64,000 nt of DNA. Origin: Burkholderiales bacterium (lineage in GTDB: Bacteria > Pseudomonadota > Gammaproteobacteria > Burkholderiales > Burkholderiaceae_C). Positions 45,089-54,608 of this stretch are shown here, piece by piece (positions within the stretch are counted from its first letter, which is position 1; every line of letters starts with the position of its first letter). Under the pieces are notes generated by a model. It saw only the letters and a list, made by a program, of their open reading frames with translations, was not told the DNA's origin and did not search any database. The stretch spans positions 19,921 to 83,920 of the forward strand of contig CANBTT010000006.1 in the NCBI GenBank assembly GCA_947372465.1. The letters run 5' to 3'. Position numbers and translations under genes: made by a program.

Positions 45089-45895
45089 ATGTCTGAAACT
45101 GCTTTGCATCACAAGCGCCCAAGCCTGCACCCATGTGCTTTGTCGGTGAATCTGAACAAAGTGGCCTTGTTGCGAAATGCCCGCGAGCTTGATCTCCCGA
45201 GCGTGACACACGCGGCTCGCCTGTGTTTAAAAGCCGGTGCCCACGGCTTGACCGTGCATCCCCGGCCCGATGCGCGGCACATTCGCGACCATGATGTCGA
45301 GCTCTTGAGTGCCTTGCTCAAAGAGTGGCCAGGTCGTGAATTCAACATCGAGGGCAACCCCTTTCACAATTTGATGGGTTTGGTTGAACGCTTTCGTCCC
45401 CATCAAGCCACCTTGGTGCCCGATGGCATGGCGCAGTCCACCAGCGACCACGGCTGGCAACTGCCCCATGACTTGGAGGCCTTGAGGCCCAAGGTTGAAC
45501 AATTGAAAGCTTGGGGCGTTCGGGTGAGTTTGTTCATGGACCCCATCCCTGAGATGATGGTCCACTGCAAGGCCTTGGGTGTTGAGCGCATTGAGCTTTA
45601 TACAGAGGGGTTTGCCCGCGCTTATGCCCTTGAAGCAGATCCAAGCAACAGCACGCGCATGGCGTCAGCCATCGCGCCCTACATTGATTGCGCCAAGGCG
45701 GCGCAAGCCCTGGGGCTTGAGGTCAATGCGGGGCATGATTTGAATGCCCTGAATTTGAACTGTTTCTTGTCCCATGTGCCCCATGTCAAAGAGGTCTCCA
45801 TCGGTCATGCATTCATTGCCGATGCCTTGGTTTTGGGCTACGAGCGCGCTGTGCACTTGTACCTGGAGCAAATGCCTGGGAGTCAAGCCACATGA
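45089..45895 (+). CDS. pdxJ: Pyridoxine 5'-phosphate synthase
   Basis: Closes the pyridoxine ring from 1-deoxyxylulose 5-phosphate and 3-amino-2-oxopropyl phosphate. The 268 residues begin [18 protein letters not shown] and include [43 protein letters not shown] and [20 protein letters not shown], all PdxJ barrel signatures. N-terminal extension of about 15 residues. Its stop overlaps the acpS start (ATGA, 45892-45895). Confidence 0.97.
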   Translation: MSETALHHKRPSLHPCALSVNLNKVALLRNARELDLPSVTHAARLCLKAGAHGLTVHPRPDARHIRDHDVELLSALLKEWPGREFNIEGNPFHNLMGLVERFRPHQATLVPDGMAQSTSDHGWQLPHDLEALRPKVEQLKAWGVRVSLFMDPIPEMMVHCKALGVERIELYTEGFARAYALEADPSNSTRMASAIAPYIDCAKAAQALGLEVNAGHDLNALNLNCFLSHVPHVKEVSIGHAFIADALVLGYERAVHLYLEQMPGSQAT

Positions 45896-46308
45896 CGGTG
45901 GGCAAAGTGGTCTATGGCATTGGCACCGATGTTTGCGACATTCGTCGCATTCGATCAAGTTATGAGCGCTACGGTGAGCGATTCTTGCACCGCATCTTAA
46001 CGCCCAAGGAGGTGGAGGTGTTCAAGCGACGCTCAGAGAGGTGGCCTGAGCGAGGTGTGCGTTACTTGGCCACTCGATTTTCAGCCAAAGAATCCTTCAG
46101 CAAAGCCATTGGACTTGGGATGAGGCATCCCATGAGCTGGCGCTCTTGCGAAATCTCCAATGCCCCGTCCGGTGAGCCTCAAATTGTGCTCTATGGTGAG
46201 CTTGAAATTTGGTGCCAAGCGCTTCGCTTGAGTGCCAAAGTCAGTGTCTCCGATGAGAGCGAGTACGCCATCAGTTTTGTGACTGTTGAGCAGTGTCTTG
46301 AACCTTAA
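45892..46308 (+). CDS. acpS: Holo-ACP synthase
   Basis: Adds the phosphopantetheine arm to ACP Ser37. The 138 residues have the magnesium-binding [11 protein letters not shown] and the [15 protein letters not shown] motif with the catalytic Glu and Lys. Length matches the family, and translation is coupled to pdxJ. Its substrate acpP is encoded in the same rightward run. nagZ follows after 21 bases. Confidence 0.96.
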   Translation: MTVGKVVYGIGTDVCDIRRIRSSYERYGERFLHRILTPKEVEVFKRRSERWPERGVRYLATRFSAKESFSKAIGLGMRHPMSWRSCEISNAPSGEPQIVLYGELEIWCQALRLSAKVSVSDESEYAISFVTVEQCLEP

Positions 46309-46329
46309 TTCCTTTGTTGACCCTAGCCT

Positions 46330-47496
46330 ATGAAAAACATCTCTAAGCCGCTTGCCTTGAAGAAACGATTCAAAGACGCGTTCGTCCACTCGCCAGTGCT
46401 CCTCGACATTCATGGCCTGAGCTTGACGCGAGATGATCGCCGTCGATTGCTGCACCCCTTAACGGGTGGGGTGATTTTGTTTGCCAGAAACTGGCAGAAC
46501 AAAAAACAATTGATCGCTTTGTGTGAAGAGATCAAGGCCTTGCGCGCTGAGTTGCTCATTTGTGTGGACCACGAAGGCGGTCGCGTGCAGCGCTTCAAAA
46601 CCGATGGCTTTACCCATTTGCCCCCCATGCTCAGTCTGGGAGAGCAGTGGTCAAAGCGAGGTGCATTTGCCCAGCACGATGATGGTTTGTCGGTTTTGGA
46701 GGCCACGAACCGCGCGACCGCCATGGGCTTTGTCATGGCCAGTGAACTCAGGGCTTGTGGCGTGGACTTTAGTTTTGCGCCGGTGCTGGATTTGGATCAC
46801 GGCAGGAGCGATGTCATTTTTGATCGCGCCTTTCACCGCGATCCAAGGGTGGTGAGTTTGCTGTCAAAGAGTTTCATGCAAGGCATGATGCAAGCGGGGA
46901 TGGCCAATTGCGGGAAACATTTTCCGGGCCACGGGTTTGTGCAAGCAGACTCGCACACCGAGTTGCCCATTGATCACCGCGCTTTAAAAGACATCATGAA
47001 AGACGATGTGCTGCCTTACAAGGCCTTGAGCAGTTCTTTGATGAGTGTCATGCCTGCACATGTCATTTATCCAAAAGTGGACTCCAAGCAAACCGGCTTT
47101 TCAAGCGTTTGGTTGCAGACCATTTTGCGCGCTCAGTTGGGCTTCACCGGCGCCATCATCAGCGATGACTTGTCCATGAAGGGTGCCAGGGAGTTGGAGG
47201 GGCAGGTGCTGAGCTATGCAAAGGCGGCCGTTCAAGCCCTGAATGCGGGTTGTGACTTGTTGTTGCTGTGCAATCAAAGCGTGATCAAATCCGGACAAAG
47301 CCACAACGATGTGCTCGATGTGTTTTTGCAAGAGTTGGGAGACGAATTGCTCCTGGGTCATTGGGCGCTGAGCGCGAGCAGCGAGTACAGAAGGCGCGCA
47401 CTCTTGGGGCAAGGTCCGGCCTTCACATGGTCAGATTTGATGCGCGACCCCAGGTACCAACAAGCGCTGCATCAGACCCTTGCCCCAGGCCTGTGA
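46330..47496 (+). CDS. nagZ: Beta-N-acetylhexosaminidase NagZ
   Basis: A cytoplasmic glycoside hydrolase family 3 enzyme that removes GlcNAc from muropeptide fragments in cell-wall recycling; its products can induce AmpC beta-lactamase in some bacteria. At 388 residues it carries VDHEGGRVQRFK, FAPVLDLDHGRSDV, NCGKHFPGHG with the His of the catalytic dyad, and IISDDLSMKGA with the nucleophile Asp. An N-terminal extension of about 25 residues precedes the barrel. It is the last gene of the long rightward run. Confidence 0.96.
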   Translation: MKNISKPLALKKRFKDAFVHSPVLLDIHGLSLTRDDRRRLLHPLTGGVILFARNWQNKKQLIALCEEIKALRAELLICVDHEGGRVQRFKTDGFTHLPPMLSLGEQWSKRGAFAQHDDGLSVLEATNRATAMGFVMASELRACGVDFSFAPVLDLDHGRSDVIFDRAFHRDPRVVSLLSKSFMQGMMQAGMANCGKHFPGHGFVQADSHTELPIDHRALKDIMKDDVLPYKALSSSLMSVMPAHVIYPKVDSKQTGFSSVWLQTILRAQLGFTGAIISDDLSMKGARELEGQVLSYAKAAVQALNAGCDLLLLCNQSVIKSGQSHNDVLDVFLQELGDELLLGHWALSASSEYRRRALLGQGPAFTWSDLMRDPRYQQALHQTLAPGL

Positions 47497-47497
47497 T

Positions 47498-47527
47498 GTG
47501 CGACAAATTTGCAATTAATCGTCGCAC
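47498..47527. repeat. 7-bp inverted repeat after nagZ
   Basis: GTGCGAC (47498-47504) and GTCGCAC (47521-47527) flank a 16-base AT-rich spacer. It could be an operator for the small gene at 47570 or a weak hairpin; there is no T-run. Confidence 0.5.
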
Positions 47528-47569
47528 AGATGGATTTGGACAGCATTAGCGGTTAGACTGAGCGTTGGT

Positions 47570-47848
47570 TTGGGGCATGTCTCAAATCTTGTCTCCCAAC
47601 CTGAGGATTCGCTTTTGGCAACCAAATCGGGAAAGACTCAAGTCGACGGCAGTGGCCTTCGATTCACGAGCCGTGAGAACGGCTCGCCCTTCATCGGTAT
47701 GGGTAAAGTGGGTGAAACCATGTCTTGCATCAAGTGTGGGGTCCACAAGCCGCGGCGGTTGGGCAGTCAAAGAAGATTTATTGGTGGGCTTGCTTTCTTT
47801 TGCTTTGAGTGCAAGCCAGCCATTTTGGTCCCGTCCAAACCGGCATGA
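47570..47848 (+). CDS. Possible small zinc-ribbon hypothetical protein
   Basis: A 92-residue frame with paired CxxC motifs: Cys53 and Cys56 in SCIKCGVHKPRR, and Cys78 and Cys81 in FFCFECKPAI, with basic residues between (SQRRFIGG). The block SPFIGMGKVGETMSC before the first pair resembles small unannotated zinc-binding proteins of Burkholderiales, from memory. The start is unclear: TTG at 47570, or internal ATGs at 47699 or 47720, which would leave only the CxxC core. A third-position pattern similar to neighbours supports coding. Function unknown. Confidence 0.45.
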   Translation: MGHVSNLVSQPEDSLLATKSGKTQVDGSGLRFTSRENGSPFIGMGKVGETMSCIKCGVHKPRRLGSQRRFIGGLAFFCFECKPAILVPSKPA

Positions 47849-47979
47849 ATTCGGTCTGTGTGCTTTTGGGGCGCGGTGTCTTTCATCCATTGAAAGCGCC
47901 CACCTCACGCATGGGTTTCTTTCTCAACTGGCCAGCATTGTCTCTTTGTAGACGAGTGGTTTAACTTCATCTTGCAATC

Positions 47980-48141
47980 ATGGCAACACCCAACTACAAC
48001 TACGAAAAGCGCCAAAGAGAATTGGCCAAGAAAAAGAAAAAAGAAGATAAATTAAAAGAGCGCGAGTCCCGCAAAGGTGACAGCGAACCCCATGGCCAGG
48101 CCCACCCTGGCGAGCCTCCTGCTGCACAACCCCTGCCCTAA
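47980..48141 (+). CDS. Small Lys-rich conserved hypothetical protein
   Basis: A 53-residue protein beginning MATPNYNYEKRQRELAKKKK, followed by a charged helix (EDKLKERESRKGDSE) and a Pro/Ala/His tail. Proteins with this N-YxYEKRQRELAKKKKKE start are a widespread small family in proteobacteria, but the function is not known. The predicted single charged helix would suit nucleic-acid or ribosome contact; that is inference only. It converges with lysS; an AT-rich hairpin lies between them. Confidence 0.75.
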   Translation: MATPNYNYEKRQRELAKKKKKEDKLKERESRKGDSEPHGQAHPGEPPAAQPLP

Positions 48142-48218
48142 ATCGACTGGTGCGTTGTGGCTCACACCAAAGCCTGTGACCCCAAGCACCCAGCACCTTC
48201 ATGCGTGCTCAGGCCCTT

Positions 48219-48245
48219 AAAAAAAGAGATCAATGCTCTCTTTTT
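48219..48245 (-). terminator. Probable terminator at the 3' end of lysS
   Basis: Read leftward, AAAAAGAGA and TCTCTTTTT form a 9-bp stem with a 7-base loop that includes the lysS stop codon, followed by two more Ts. The mostly symmetric A and T runs could also serve the convergent small gene. Confidence 0.6.
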
Positions 48246-49795
48246 AAGGCGGGAAACAAAATCACATCTCGAATGCTGGGGCTGTTGGTGAGCATCATCA
48301 TCAAACGGTCAATGCCAATGCCGCAACCCGCTGTCGGGGGCATGCCGTATTCAAGCGCCCGCACGAAATCGTGGTCAAAGAACATGGCCTCATCGTCACC
48401 GCTGTCCTTTTGTGCCACTTGGGCGTTGAAGCGCTGCGCTTGATCCTCTGCATCGTTCAACTCGCTAAAGCCGTTGCCAAACTCACGACCCGTGATGTAG
48501 AGCTCAAAGCGCTCCGTCACGCCTGGTTTGGTGTCACTTTCACGGGCCAGTGGGGAGATCTCCACCGGGTGCTCGCAAATGAAGGTGGGCTGCCAGAGTT
48601 GGCTCTCGACCGTTTCTTCAAAGTATTTCACTTGCAGACTTGCCAGTGAGAGAGTTGATAAACGGTCTTTTTCTTCATTGAGTCCGAGTTTTTTCAAGGC
48701 CACCATGAGCCACTCTTTGTCCTCGACGCGAACATCGGAGGGGCCATATTTGAGGATGGCTTGAGGGATGGTGAGGCGCTCAAACTCTTGACTCAAGTCC
48801 ACCGCCTTGTCCGCATAATTTAAATGCAGTGTTCCCACCGAACTCAGCGCGACACTGCGGATCAACTCCTGCGTAAAGCTCATCAAGTCCAAATAGTTCC
48901 AGTAAGCGGCGTAGAACTCCATCATCGTGAATTCGGGGTTGTGACGCACCGAGATGCCCTCATTGCGGAAATTCCTGTTGATCTCAAACACCCGCTCAAA
49001 CCCGCCAACGATCAAGCGCTTCAAGTACAACTCTGGGGCAATGCGCAAGAACATTTCTTGGTCCAATGCATTGTGGTGGGTGGAGAAAGGCTTGGCATTG
49101 GCGCCCCCAGGGATGGGGTGCAACATGGGCGTCTCCACTTCCAAAAAACCGTGTTGGACCATGAACTCGCGCATGCTGGTGATGGCCTTGGAGCGGGCTT
49201 TGAAGCGCTCCCTTGTGCTCTCATCGACCATCAAGTCGATGTAGCGTTGGCGGTACTTCACCTCTTGATCCTTCATGCCGTGGAATTTGTCGGGCATGGG
49301 CCGCAAGCTCTTGGTGAGCAGACGGATCTCGCTTGCGTGAATGGACAACTCCCCCGTTTTGGTGAAAAACAAGGGGCCTTCGGCGGCAACGATGTCGCCC
49401 AAATCCCAGTGCTTAAAGCGCTCGTACACCTCTTCACCCATGTGCTCTTTGGTGATGTAGACCTGAATTTTGGAGGTGCTGTCTTGTAGGGTGGCAAAAC
49501 TCGCTTTGCCCATCACGCGTTTGAGCATCATGCGACCGGCCACCTTGACATGGATGTGGGCCTCTTTGAGCGCCTCGGCTGGCCGCAGATCGAATTCGTC
49601 GTGCAGTGCCTTGGCGTGGTGGGTCGGCTTGAAGTCGTTGGGAAACGCAATCCCGCGACCCGCACGCTGAAGATCTTTGAGGACTTTGAGTTTTTCCCGT
49701 CTCTCGTGGATGAGTTGGTTCTCATCGACGGGCTGGGCGCTCTCGTGGTCTGGCGTGTTGGAGGGGTCCTTGGGGGCTAATTTGGGATCGGTCAT
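48230..49795 (-). CDS. lysS: Lysine--tRNA ligase, class II
   Basis: Charges tRNA-Lys. The 521 residues have an N-terminal extension of about 60 residues, an OB-fold anticodon domain ([18 protein letters not shown]), and the class II core. Motif 1 is around [10 protein letters not shown], motif 2 is [18 protein letters not shown], and motif 3 is [16 protein letters not shown]. Length is slightly above E. coli LysS (505). The usual upstream partner prfB is not beside it; accD lies 101 bases upstream on the same strand. Confidence 0.98.
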   Translation of the reverse strand: MTDPKLAPKDPSNTPDHESAQPVDENQLIHERREKLKVLKDLQRAGRGIAFPNDFKPTHHAKALHDEFDLRPAEALKEAHIHVKVAGRMMLKRVMGKASFATLQDSTSKIQVYITKEHMGEEVYERFKHWDLGDIVAAEGPLFFTKTGELSIHASEIRLLTKSLRPMPDKFHGMKDQEVKYRQRYIDLMVDESTRERFKARSKAITSMREFMVQHGFLEVETPMLHPIPGGANAKPFSTHHNALDQEMFLRIAPELYLKRLIVGGFERVFEINRNFRNEGISVRHNPEFTMMEFYAAYWNYLDLMSFTQELIRSVALSSVGTLHLNYADKAVDLSQEFERLTIPQAILKYGPSDVRVEDKEWLMVALKKLGLNEEKDRLSTLSLASLQVKYFEETVESQLWQPTFICEHPVEISPLARESDTKPGVTERFELYITGREFGNGFSELNDAEDQAQRFNAQVAQKDSGDDEAMFFDHDFVRALEYGMPPTAGCGIGIDRLMMMLTNSPSIRDVILFPALKREH

Positions 49796-49896
49796 GGGGT
49801 CGCGGTACGTAAAGGGAGAGAAGGTGAAAAAGGCTTGAGCATGGGTGTGGTGCGCAGCTGAGACAAGGGGAGGGGTCTGGCGTTGCGCATTTGTTT

Positions 49897-50769
49897 TTAC
49901 ATCAAGGCATCCGAAGGTTGTCTTAACAAGATCGCCAAGCTCGTGGCAATGGTTTTTCTCAAGTCGCGTCGGTCACAAATCATGTCAATGGCGCCTTTGC
50001 TTTGGAGAAATTCTGAGCGCTGAAAACCCTCGGGCAGGGTGACCCGAACGGTGCTCTCAATCACGCGTGGACCGGCAAAGCCGATGAGCGCTTTTGGTTC
50101 GGCAATGACCAAGTCACCAATGAATGCAAAGCCCGCTGAAACACCTCCCATGGTGGGGTCCGTGAGCACACTGATGTAGGGCAAGCCCTTCTTGGCCAAT
50201 TTGGTCAAGGCGGCATTTGTTTTGGCCATTTGCATGAGAGAGAGCAAACCCTCTTGCATGCGTGCACCCCCAGTGGCGGTGAAGCACAGAAAAGGCACCT
50301 TTTGTTCGATGGCCGCATTCACGCCTCGAACAAAGCGCTCGCCCACCACCGAGCCCATGCTCCCGCCCATGAAGTCAAACTCAAAGCAAGCGGCCACGAC
50401 ATTGATTTCATGAACGCTGCCACCCATCACCACCAAGGCATCGGTTTCTCCCGTTTGATCAATCGCTTGCTTTAAGCGCTCAGGGTATTTTCTAGAGTCT
50501 TTGAATTTCAAGGCGTCAACGGGGATGACCTCTTGGCCAAGCTCGTAGCGCCCCTCGGGGTCCAAGAACGCATCAAGGCGCATGCGAGCGGAGATTCTGT
50601 GGTGGTGCGAACAAGTGGGGCACACGTTTTGGTTTTGCTCCAAATCGTTGTTGTACAGGACCGTCTCGCAACTGGGGCATTTCACCCACAGGCCTTCCGG
50701 CACACTTCTGCGATCTGCGGGGTCGGTGGGTTGAATTTTAGGCGGCAGTAACTTTTCAAGCCAACTCAT
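49897..50769 (-). CDS. accD: Acetyl-CoA carboxylase carboxyltransferase subunit beta
   Basis: With AccA, transfers the carboxyl group from biotin to acetyl-CoA, making malonyl-CoA for fatty-acid synthesis. The 290 residues have an N-terminal zinc ribbon (Cys31, Cys34, Cys50, Cys53) and the carboxyltransferase core with [20 protein letters not shown] and [11 protein letters not shown]. The frame continues to 50802, but [13 protein letters not shown] at 50769 is the family start. It ends the leftward trp-accD unit; in related genomes folC commonly follows, but here lysS does. Confidence 0.97.
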   Translation of the reverse strand: MSWLEKLLPPKIQPTDPADRRSVPEGLWVKCPSCETVLYNNDLEQNQNVCPTCSHHHRISARMRLDAFLDPEGRYELGQEVIPVDALKFKDSRKYPERLKQAIDQTGETDALVVMGGSVHEINVVAACFEFDFMGGSMGSVVGERFVRGVNAAIEQKVPFLCFTATGGARMQEGLLSLMQMAKTNAALTKLAKKGLPYISVLTDPTMGGVSAGFAFIGDLVIAEPKALIGFAGPRVIESTVRVTLPEGFQRSEFLQSKGAIDMICDRRDLRKTIATSLAILLRQPSDALM

Positions 50770-50823
50770 GGGGTGCTCCTTTGGGTGGCGCTTAAACGCC
50801 AAGGGGTTTGATGCGGATTGATT

Positions 50824-51636
50824 TTAATGCTCATCCAAGGCGTTGCGAATGTCACGCATGAAGGTGGACAAGCGTTCGAGCTTTTCTGCGTCGGTGCCCG
50901 CTTGCAAAAGCTCAATCAGTTTTGTGCCAATCACCACCGCATCGGCCACCTTTGACAAGGCTTTGGCCGAGTGCTTGTCGCGAATGCCAAAGCCCACGCC
51001 CACCGGGATGTGCACGTGCTCTTTGATGAGGGGCAACATGCGCTCAACCGCTTGCGTGTCCAAATGTCCCGCACCCGTGATGCCTTTGAGTGAGACGTAG
51101 TAGACATAGCCGCTCGCCACCTTGGCAACGAGCTCCATGCGTGCGGGCGTGCTGGTCGGGGCCAGCAAAAAGATCAAGTCCATGTCCTTTTCTCGTAAGC
51201 GCGTGGCAAATTCAGCGCATTCCTCTGGCGGATAATCCACCACCAACACGCCGTCCACGCCCGCCTCGTGGGCGTGATCGATGAAGGACCAAGCGCCGTG
51301 GTGGTGGTCATAGCTCTCAATCGGGTTGGCGTAGCCCATCAAGACCACTGGGGTCGATGCATCCGTTTGTCTGAACGCTTTGACCGTGGCCAAGACTTGC
51401 ACCAAGTTCACGCCAAAGCTCAAGGCACACTCCCCCGCTTTTTGGATCACAGGCCCGTCGGCCATGGGGTCGCTAAAGGGAATGCCGAGCTCAATGACAT
51501 TGGCACCCGAAGACACCAAGGTGTGCATCACTTGCACCGTGATCTGGGGATTGGGAAATCCGCACATGATGTAAGGAATCAGGGCCGTTTTTTGATGGGC
51601 CTGAAGGGCTTTGAAGGTGGTCTGTATTCTGTTCAT
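50824..51636 (-). CDS. trpA: Tryptophan synthase alpha chain
   Basis: Cleaves indole-3-glycerol phosphate to indole, which is channelled to TrpB. The 270 residues contain [28 protein letters not shown] with the catalytic Glu and Asp, and [12 protein letters not shown] for phosphate binding. The start overlaps the trpB stop (51633-51636), the normal coupling of the two subunits. accD follows 54 bases downstream. Confidence 0.97.
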   Translation of the reverse strand: MNRIQTTFKALQAHQKTALIPYIMCGFPNPQITVQVMHTLVSSGANVIELGIPFSDPMADGPVIQKAGECALSFGVNLVQVLATVKAFRQTDASTPVVLMGYANPIESYDHHHGAWSFIDHAHEAGVDGVLVVDYPPEECAEFATRLREKDMDLIFLLAPTSTPARMELVAKVASGYVYYVSLKGITGAGHLDTQAVERMLPLIKEHVHIPVGVGFGIRDKHSAKALSKVADAVVIGTKLIELLQAGTDAEKLERLSTFMRDIRNALDEH

Positions 51637-52907
51637 GGCACGATGTGGATGGCGTGGGTGGTGCCGCCTTTGACCTCTTGGCCTCGACAACTTGGGCGGC
51701 AGTAAAAGTCAGCATGGCTCAAATCGGCAACGGTGCCGATGTCTTTGTCACCTCGTCCAGAGAGGTTGACCAAAATGGATTGGTCTTTGTTCATGGTCTT
51801 GGCCAACTTCATGGCATGGGCCACGGCATGACTGGACTCCAAGGCGGGAATGATGCCCTCTGTGCGGCACAGGTAGTGAAAGGCCTCGAGGGCCTCCGTG
51901 TCTGTGATGCCCACGTACTCGGCGCGTCCTGTGTCTTTGAGAAAGGCATGCTCAGGGCCCACGCCTGGGTAGTCCAGTCCAGCAGAGATGCTGTGGGTTT
52001 CAGTGATTTGCCCCTGTGCATTTTGAAGCACATAGGTTCTGTTGCCATGCAAAACACCTGGTACGCCCAGTTGCAAGGAGGCTGAGTGTTTGCCGCTCTC
52101 CAAACCTTCTCCTGCCGCTTCAACGCCAATCAAACGGGTGTTTTTAAAATCAATGTAGGGGTAAAAAATACCCATCGCGTTGCTGCCGCCTCCCACGCAG
52201 GCGACCACCGCGTCGGGCTGTTGGCCTTGGTGCATCATGGGCATTTGCTCAATGCACTCACTGCCAATCACGCTTTGAAAATCTCTCACCATCATGGGGT
52301 AGGGGTGGGGCCCGGCCACGGTGCCAATGATGTAGAAGGTGTTCTCCACATTGGTGACCCAGTCCCTCAGTGCTTCGTTCAAAGCGTCTTTAAGCGTTTT
52401 GCTGCCGCTTTCAACCGGCACGACTGTGGCTCCCAGCAGTTTCATGCGGTAGACGTTGGGGCTTTGTCGCTTGACGTCTTCACTGCCCATGTACACCACG
52501 CACTCGAGTCCGTAACGCGCACAAATGGTGGCCGTTGCAACACCGTGTTGACCCGCCCCTGTTTCCGCAATGACGCGGGGCTTGCCCATGCGCTTGGCAA
52601 GCATCGCTTGTCCAATGGTGTTGTTGATTTTGTGCGCACCTGTGTGGTTGAGGTCTTCGCGCTTGAGATAAATTTGAGCGCCACCCATCTCTTGGCTCAT
52701 CCGAGCGGCGTGATAGATGGGCGAGGGCCGCCCCACGAAGTGTTTCAGCTCACTGTGAAACTCAGCCAAAAACTGTTCATCGTGCTGGTATTTGGCATAG
52801 GCGGCTTTCAACTCTTCAATGGCATGGGTGAGGGTTTCGCTCACAAAACTGCCGCCATAAGGTCCAAAGTGACCGCTCAGATCGGGTTGATGATAGGTGG
52901 ATGTCAT
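51633..52907 (-). CDS. trpB: Tryptophan synthase beta chain
   Basis: PLP enzyme condensing indole with serine. The 424 residues include the PLP Lys93 in [42 protein letters not shown] for phosphate binding, and [26 protein letters not shown] near the C-terminus. The last about 20 residues (after SHADFYC) are a weakly conserved tail. It is separated from trpF by a 181-base gap without a supported gene. Confidence 0.97.
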   Translation of the reverse strand: MTSTYHQPDLSGHFGPYGGSFVSETLTHAIEELKAAYAKYQHDEQFLAEFHSELKHFVGRPSPIYHAARMSQEMGGAQIYLKREDLNHTGAHKINNTIGQAMLAKRMGKPRVIAETGAGQHGVATATICARYGLECVVYMGSEDVKRQSPNVYRMKLLGATVVPVESGSKTLKDALNEALRDWVTNVENTFYIIGTVAGPHPYPMMVRDFQSVIGSECIEQMPMMHQGQQPDAVVACVGGGSNAMGIFYPYIDFKNTRLIGVEAAGEGLESGKHSASLQLGVPGVLHGNRTYVLQNAQGQITETHSISAGLDYPGVGPEHAFLKDTGRAEYVGITDTEALEAFHYLCRTEGIIPALESSHAVAHAMKLAKTMNKDQSILVNLSGRGDKDIGTVADLSHADFYCRPSCRGQEVKGGTTHAIHIVP

Positions 52908-53088
52908 GGGTCTAAAAATGTAAAAAAATAAGGTGAGCTGTTTGCAAAAAAAGCATTGCGTTCAAGCGGTCAATTTGAGACCAAGGCACGCAAGCTTAAA
53001 TTCAAGCCTTTAAGATGTGTAGAGATCCCGTGCTTAGGTGTCATCACAAACGCATTCGCGTTTCAAAAGACGCCCCCAAGGTCTGGGC

Positions 53089-53799
53089 TCATGGTGGGGC
53101 TTGGTCGGCCAAGCGAACGGCTTGGACAAATTCATGAATGAGCTTGGCATCTTTGATCCCTTTGCCCACTTCAACCCCGGAGCTCACATCCACACTAAAG
53201 CTGCGAGCGCAAGTTTTCAAGGTGCGAACAGCGTCGCCCACGTTTGCAGGTGTGAGTCCACCAGACAGCACGAGGTGAGCGTTGACGTTTTGAGGTATCA
53301 GTGACCAATTGAAAGTTTTCCCGCCCCCGCCATAACCTGGGACGAAGGCGTCCAACAAAATGGCATGGGCTGTTGAATATTGATGGGTGTATTCTACGAT
53401 CTCAGAGGCCATTTTGGGCGTGTTTTTGTGCCCGTCCTCTTCTGAATCTAAGGGCAGCCTAAGCGCCCGAATGTAACGACGCCCTGTTTCTTTGGCCATT
53501 TGAGCGCAAAATTCAGGTGTTTCCTCGCCGTGAAACTGCAGCCAAGCACTCGGAACCGCCTCGCAACACAGTCGAATCAGCTCGCTTGGGGCGTTGACAA
53601 ACAAAAGGACAGGTGTGATGAAGGCGGGCAATCGATTGGCCAGCGCGTGCGCTCTCTCAGGGCTGACGAGTCGAGGGCTTTTTTCATAAAAAACAAAACC
53701 AATGGCATTGACACCTTCGCGCGCGCAGGCGTCTACATCCTCTTCTCGCGTGAGGCCGCAAACTTTGATGGGCGTGTGGCTATAAGTAAAAGACGACAT
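53089..53799 (-). CDS. trpF: Phosphoribosylanthranilate isomerase
   Basis: Third step of tryptophan synthesis from anthranilate, an Amadori rearrangement. The 236-residue barrel includes IKVCGLTREEDVDACAREGV with the catalytic Cys, FVFYEKSPR, LQFHGEE, AILLDAF-PGYGG-G-TF and LSGGLTPANV. The frame is open to 53814, but the ATG at 53797-53799, 2 bases after the truA stop, is the likely start. trpF grouped with truA and fimV, away from trpE, is the betaproteobacterial arrangement. Confidence 0.96.
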   Translation of the reverse strand: MSSFTYSHTPIKVCGLTREEDVDACAREGVNAIGFVFYEKSPRLVSPERAHALANRLPAFITPVLLFVNAPSELIRLCCEAVPSAWLQFHGEETPEFCAQMAKETGRRYIRALRLPLDSEEDGHKNTPKMASEIVEYTHQYSTAHAILLDAFVPGYGGGGKTFNWSLIPQNVNAHLVLSGGLTPANVGDAVRTLKTCARSFSVDVSSGVEVGKGIKDAKLIHEFVQAVRLADQAPP

Positions 53800-53801
53800 G
53801 G

Positions 53802-54608
53802 TCAAACAATCCAATCATAACTGGGTGCTGCAATGGGCAAGCCCCAGTGCGGGTCATAGCTTGGGCCTAAAAAGTATAGCCCTTGTGCAGAAAACGTGGG
53901 CGCGGCTTGTTTTCGGTCCCGAGCCTCGATGACCTCTTTGAGCCATGATGGGCCTTGTTCGCCCAAGCCGACCTGTACCAAGCAGCCCATGATGTTGCGG
54001 ATCATGTGGTGCAAAAATGCATTGGCTTCAAAGTCAAAACGAAAGTAAGCGTGTTCGGCTTGAGCGCTTTTTTGTGAGATCTCCAGGTGGGTGATCGTCT
54101 TGATGGGCGACAAAGCTTGGCACTGTGAAGCCCTAAAGGAGGTGAAGTCGTGGGTGCCCAACAAGAGCAGCGCGGCCTCTTTCATCGCGCTCAAACTCAA
54201 AGGCTTGGCCACCCAGCCCACCCGTTCGTATTCGATGCTGGGTCGCACGGGGCTTTGGAGCAGCAAGTAACTGTAGCGTCTTGAGCGAGCACAAGCGCGT
54301 GCGTGAAACTCTTTTGGAACCTCGCGCGCCCATTGGACGGCAACGTCTGAGGGCAAGTAACGATTGGTGCCACGCACCCATGAGCTCAACTCTCGTTGAA
54401 CAGGTGTGTCAAAGTGCACCACTTGCAGCAAGGCATGAACGCCTGAGTCGGTGCGACCCGCGCAAAGGGTCTTCAATGGCGTTTGGGCAAAGTTTGCGAG
54501 GGCTTTTTCTAAATGATCTTGAACCGTCTGACCCGAGAGTTGGCTTTGCCAGCCTTCATACCGCTGCCCACTGTAGGACAGGCCCAGGGCAATGCGACCG
54601 ATGCTCAT
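53802..54608 (-). CDS. truA: tRNA pseudouridine(38-40) synthase
   Basis: Makes pseudouridine in the anticodon stem-loop of many tRNAs. The 268 residues have IALGLSYSGQRYEGWQSQ, the catalytic Asp in CAGRTDSGVHALLQVVHF, RRYSYLLL, and FLHHMIRNIMGCLVQVG. The ATG at 54606-54608 overlaps the fimV stop by four bases and gives the family start; the upstream TTG at 54626 is less likely. Confidence 0.97.
   Translation of the reverse strand: MSIGRIALGLSYSGQRYEGWQSQLSGQTVQDHLEKALANFAQTPLKTLCAGRTDSGVHALLQVVHFDTPVQRELSSWVRGTNRYLPSDVAVQWAREVPKEFHARACARSRRYSYLLLQSPVRPSIEYERVGWVAKPLSLSAMKEAALLLLGTHDFTSFRASQCQALSPIKTITHLEISQKSAQAEHAYFRFDFEANAFLHHMIRNIMGCLVQVGLGEQGPSWLKEVIEARDRKQAAPTFSAQGLYFLGPSYDPHWGLPIAAPSYDWIV

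Noticed and set aside
52086-52931. 281-codon open frame antisense to trpB
   Set aside because: It mirrors trpB in the opposite strand and has no recognisable motif; such shadows arise from codon bias. The same applies to long antisense frames in leuC (60151-60888), lepB (41507-42262), lysS (48824-49489) and the DUF3501 gene (2068-2616).
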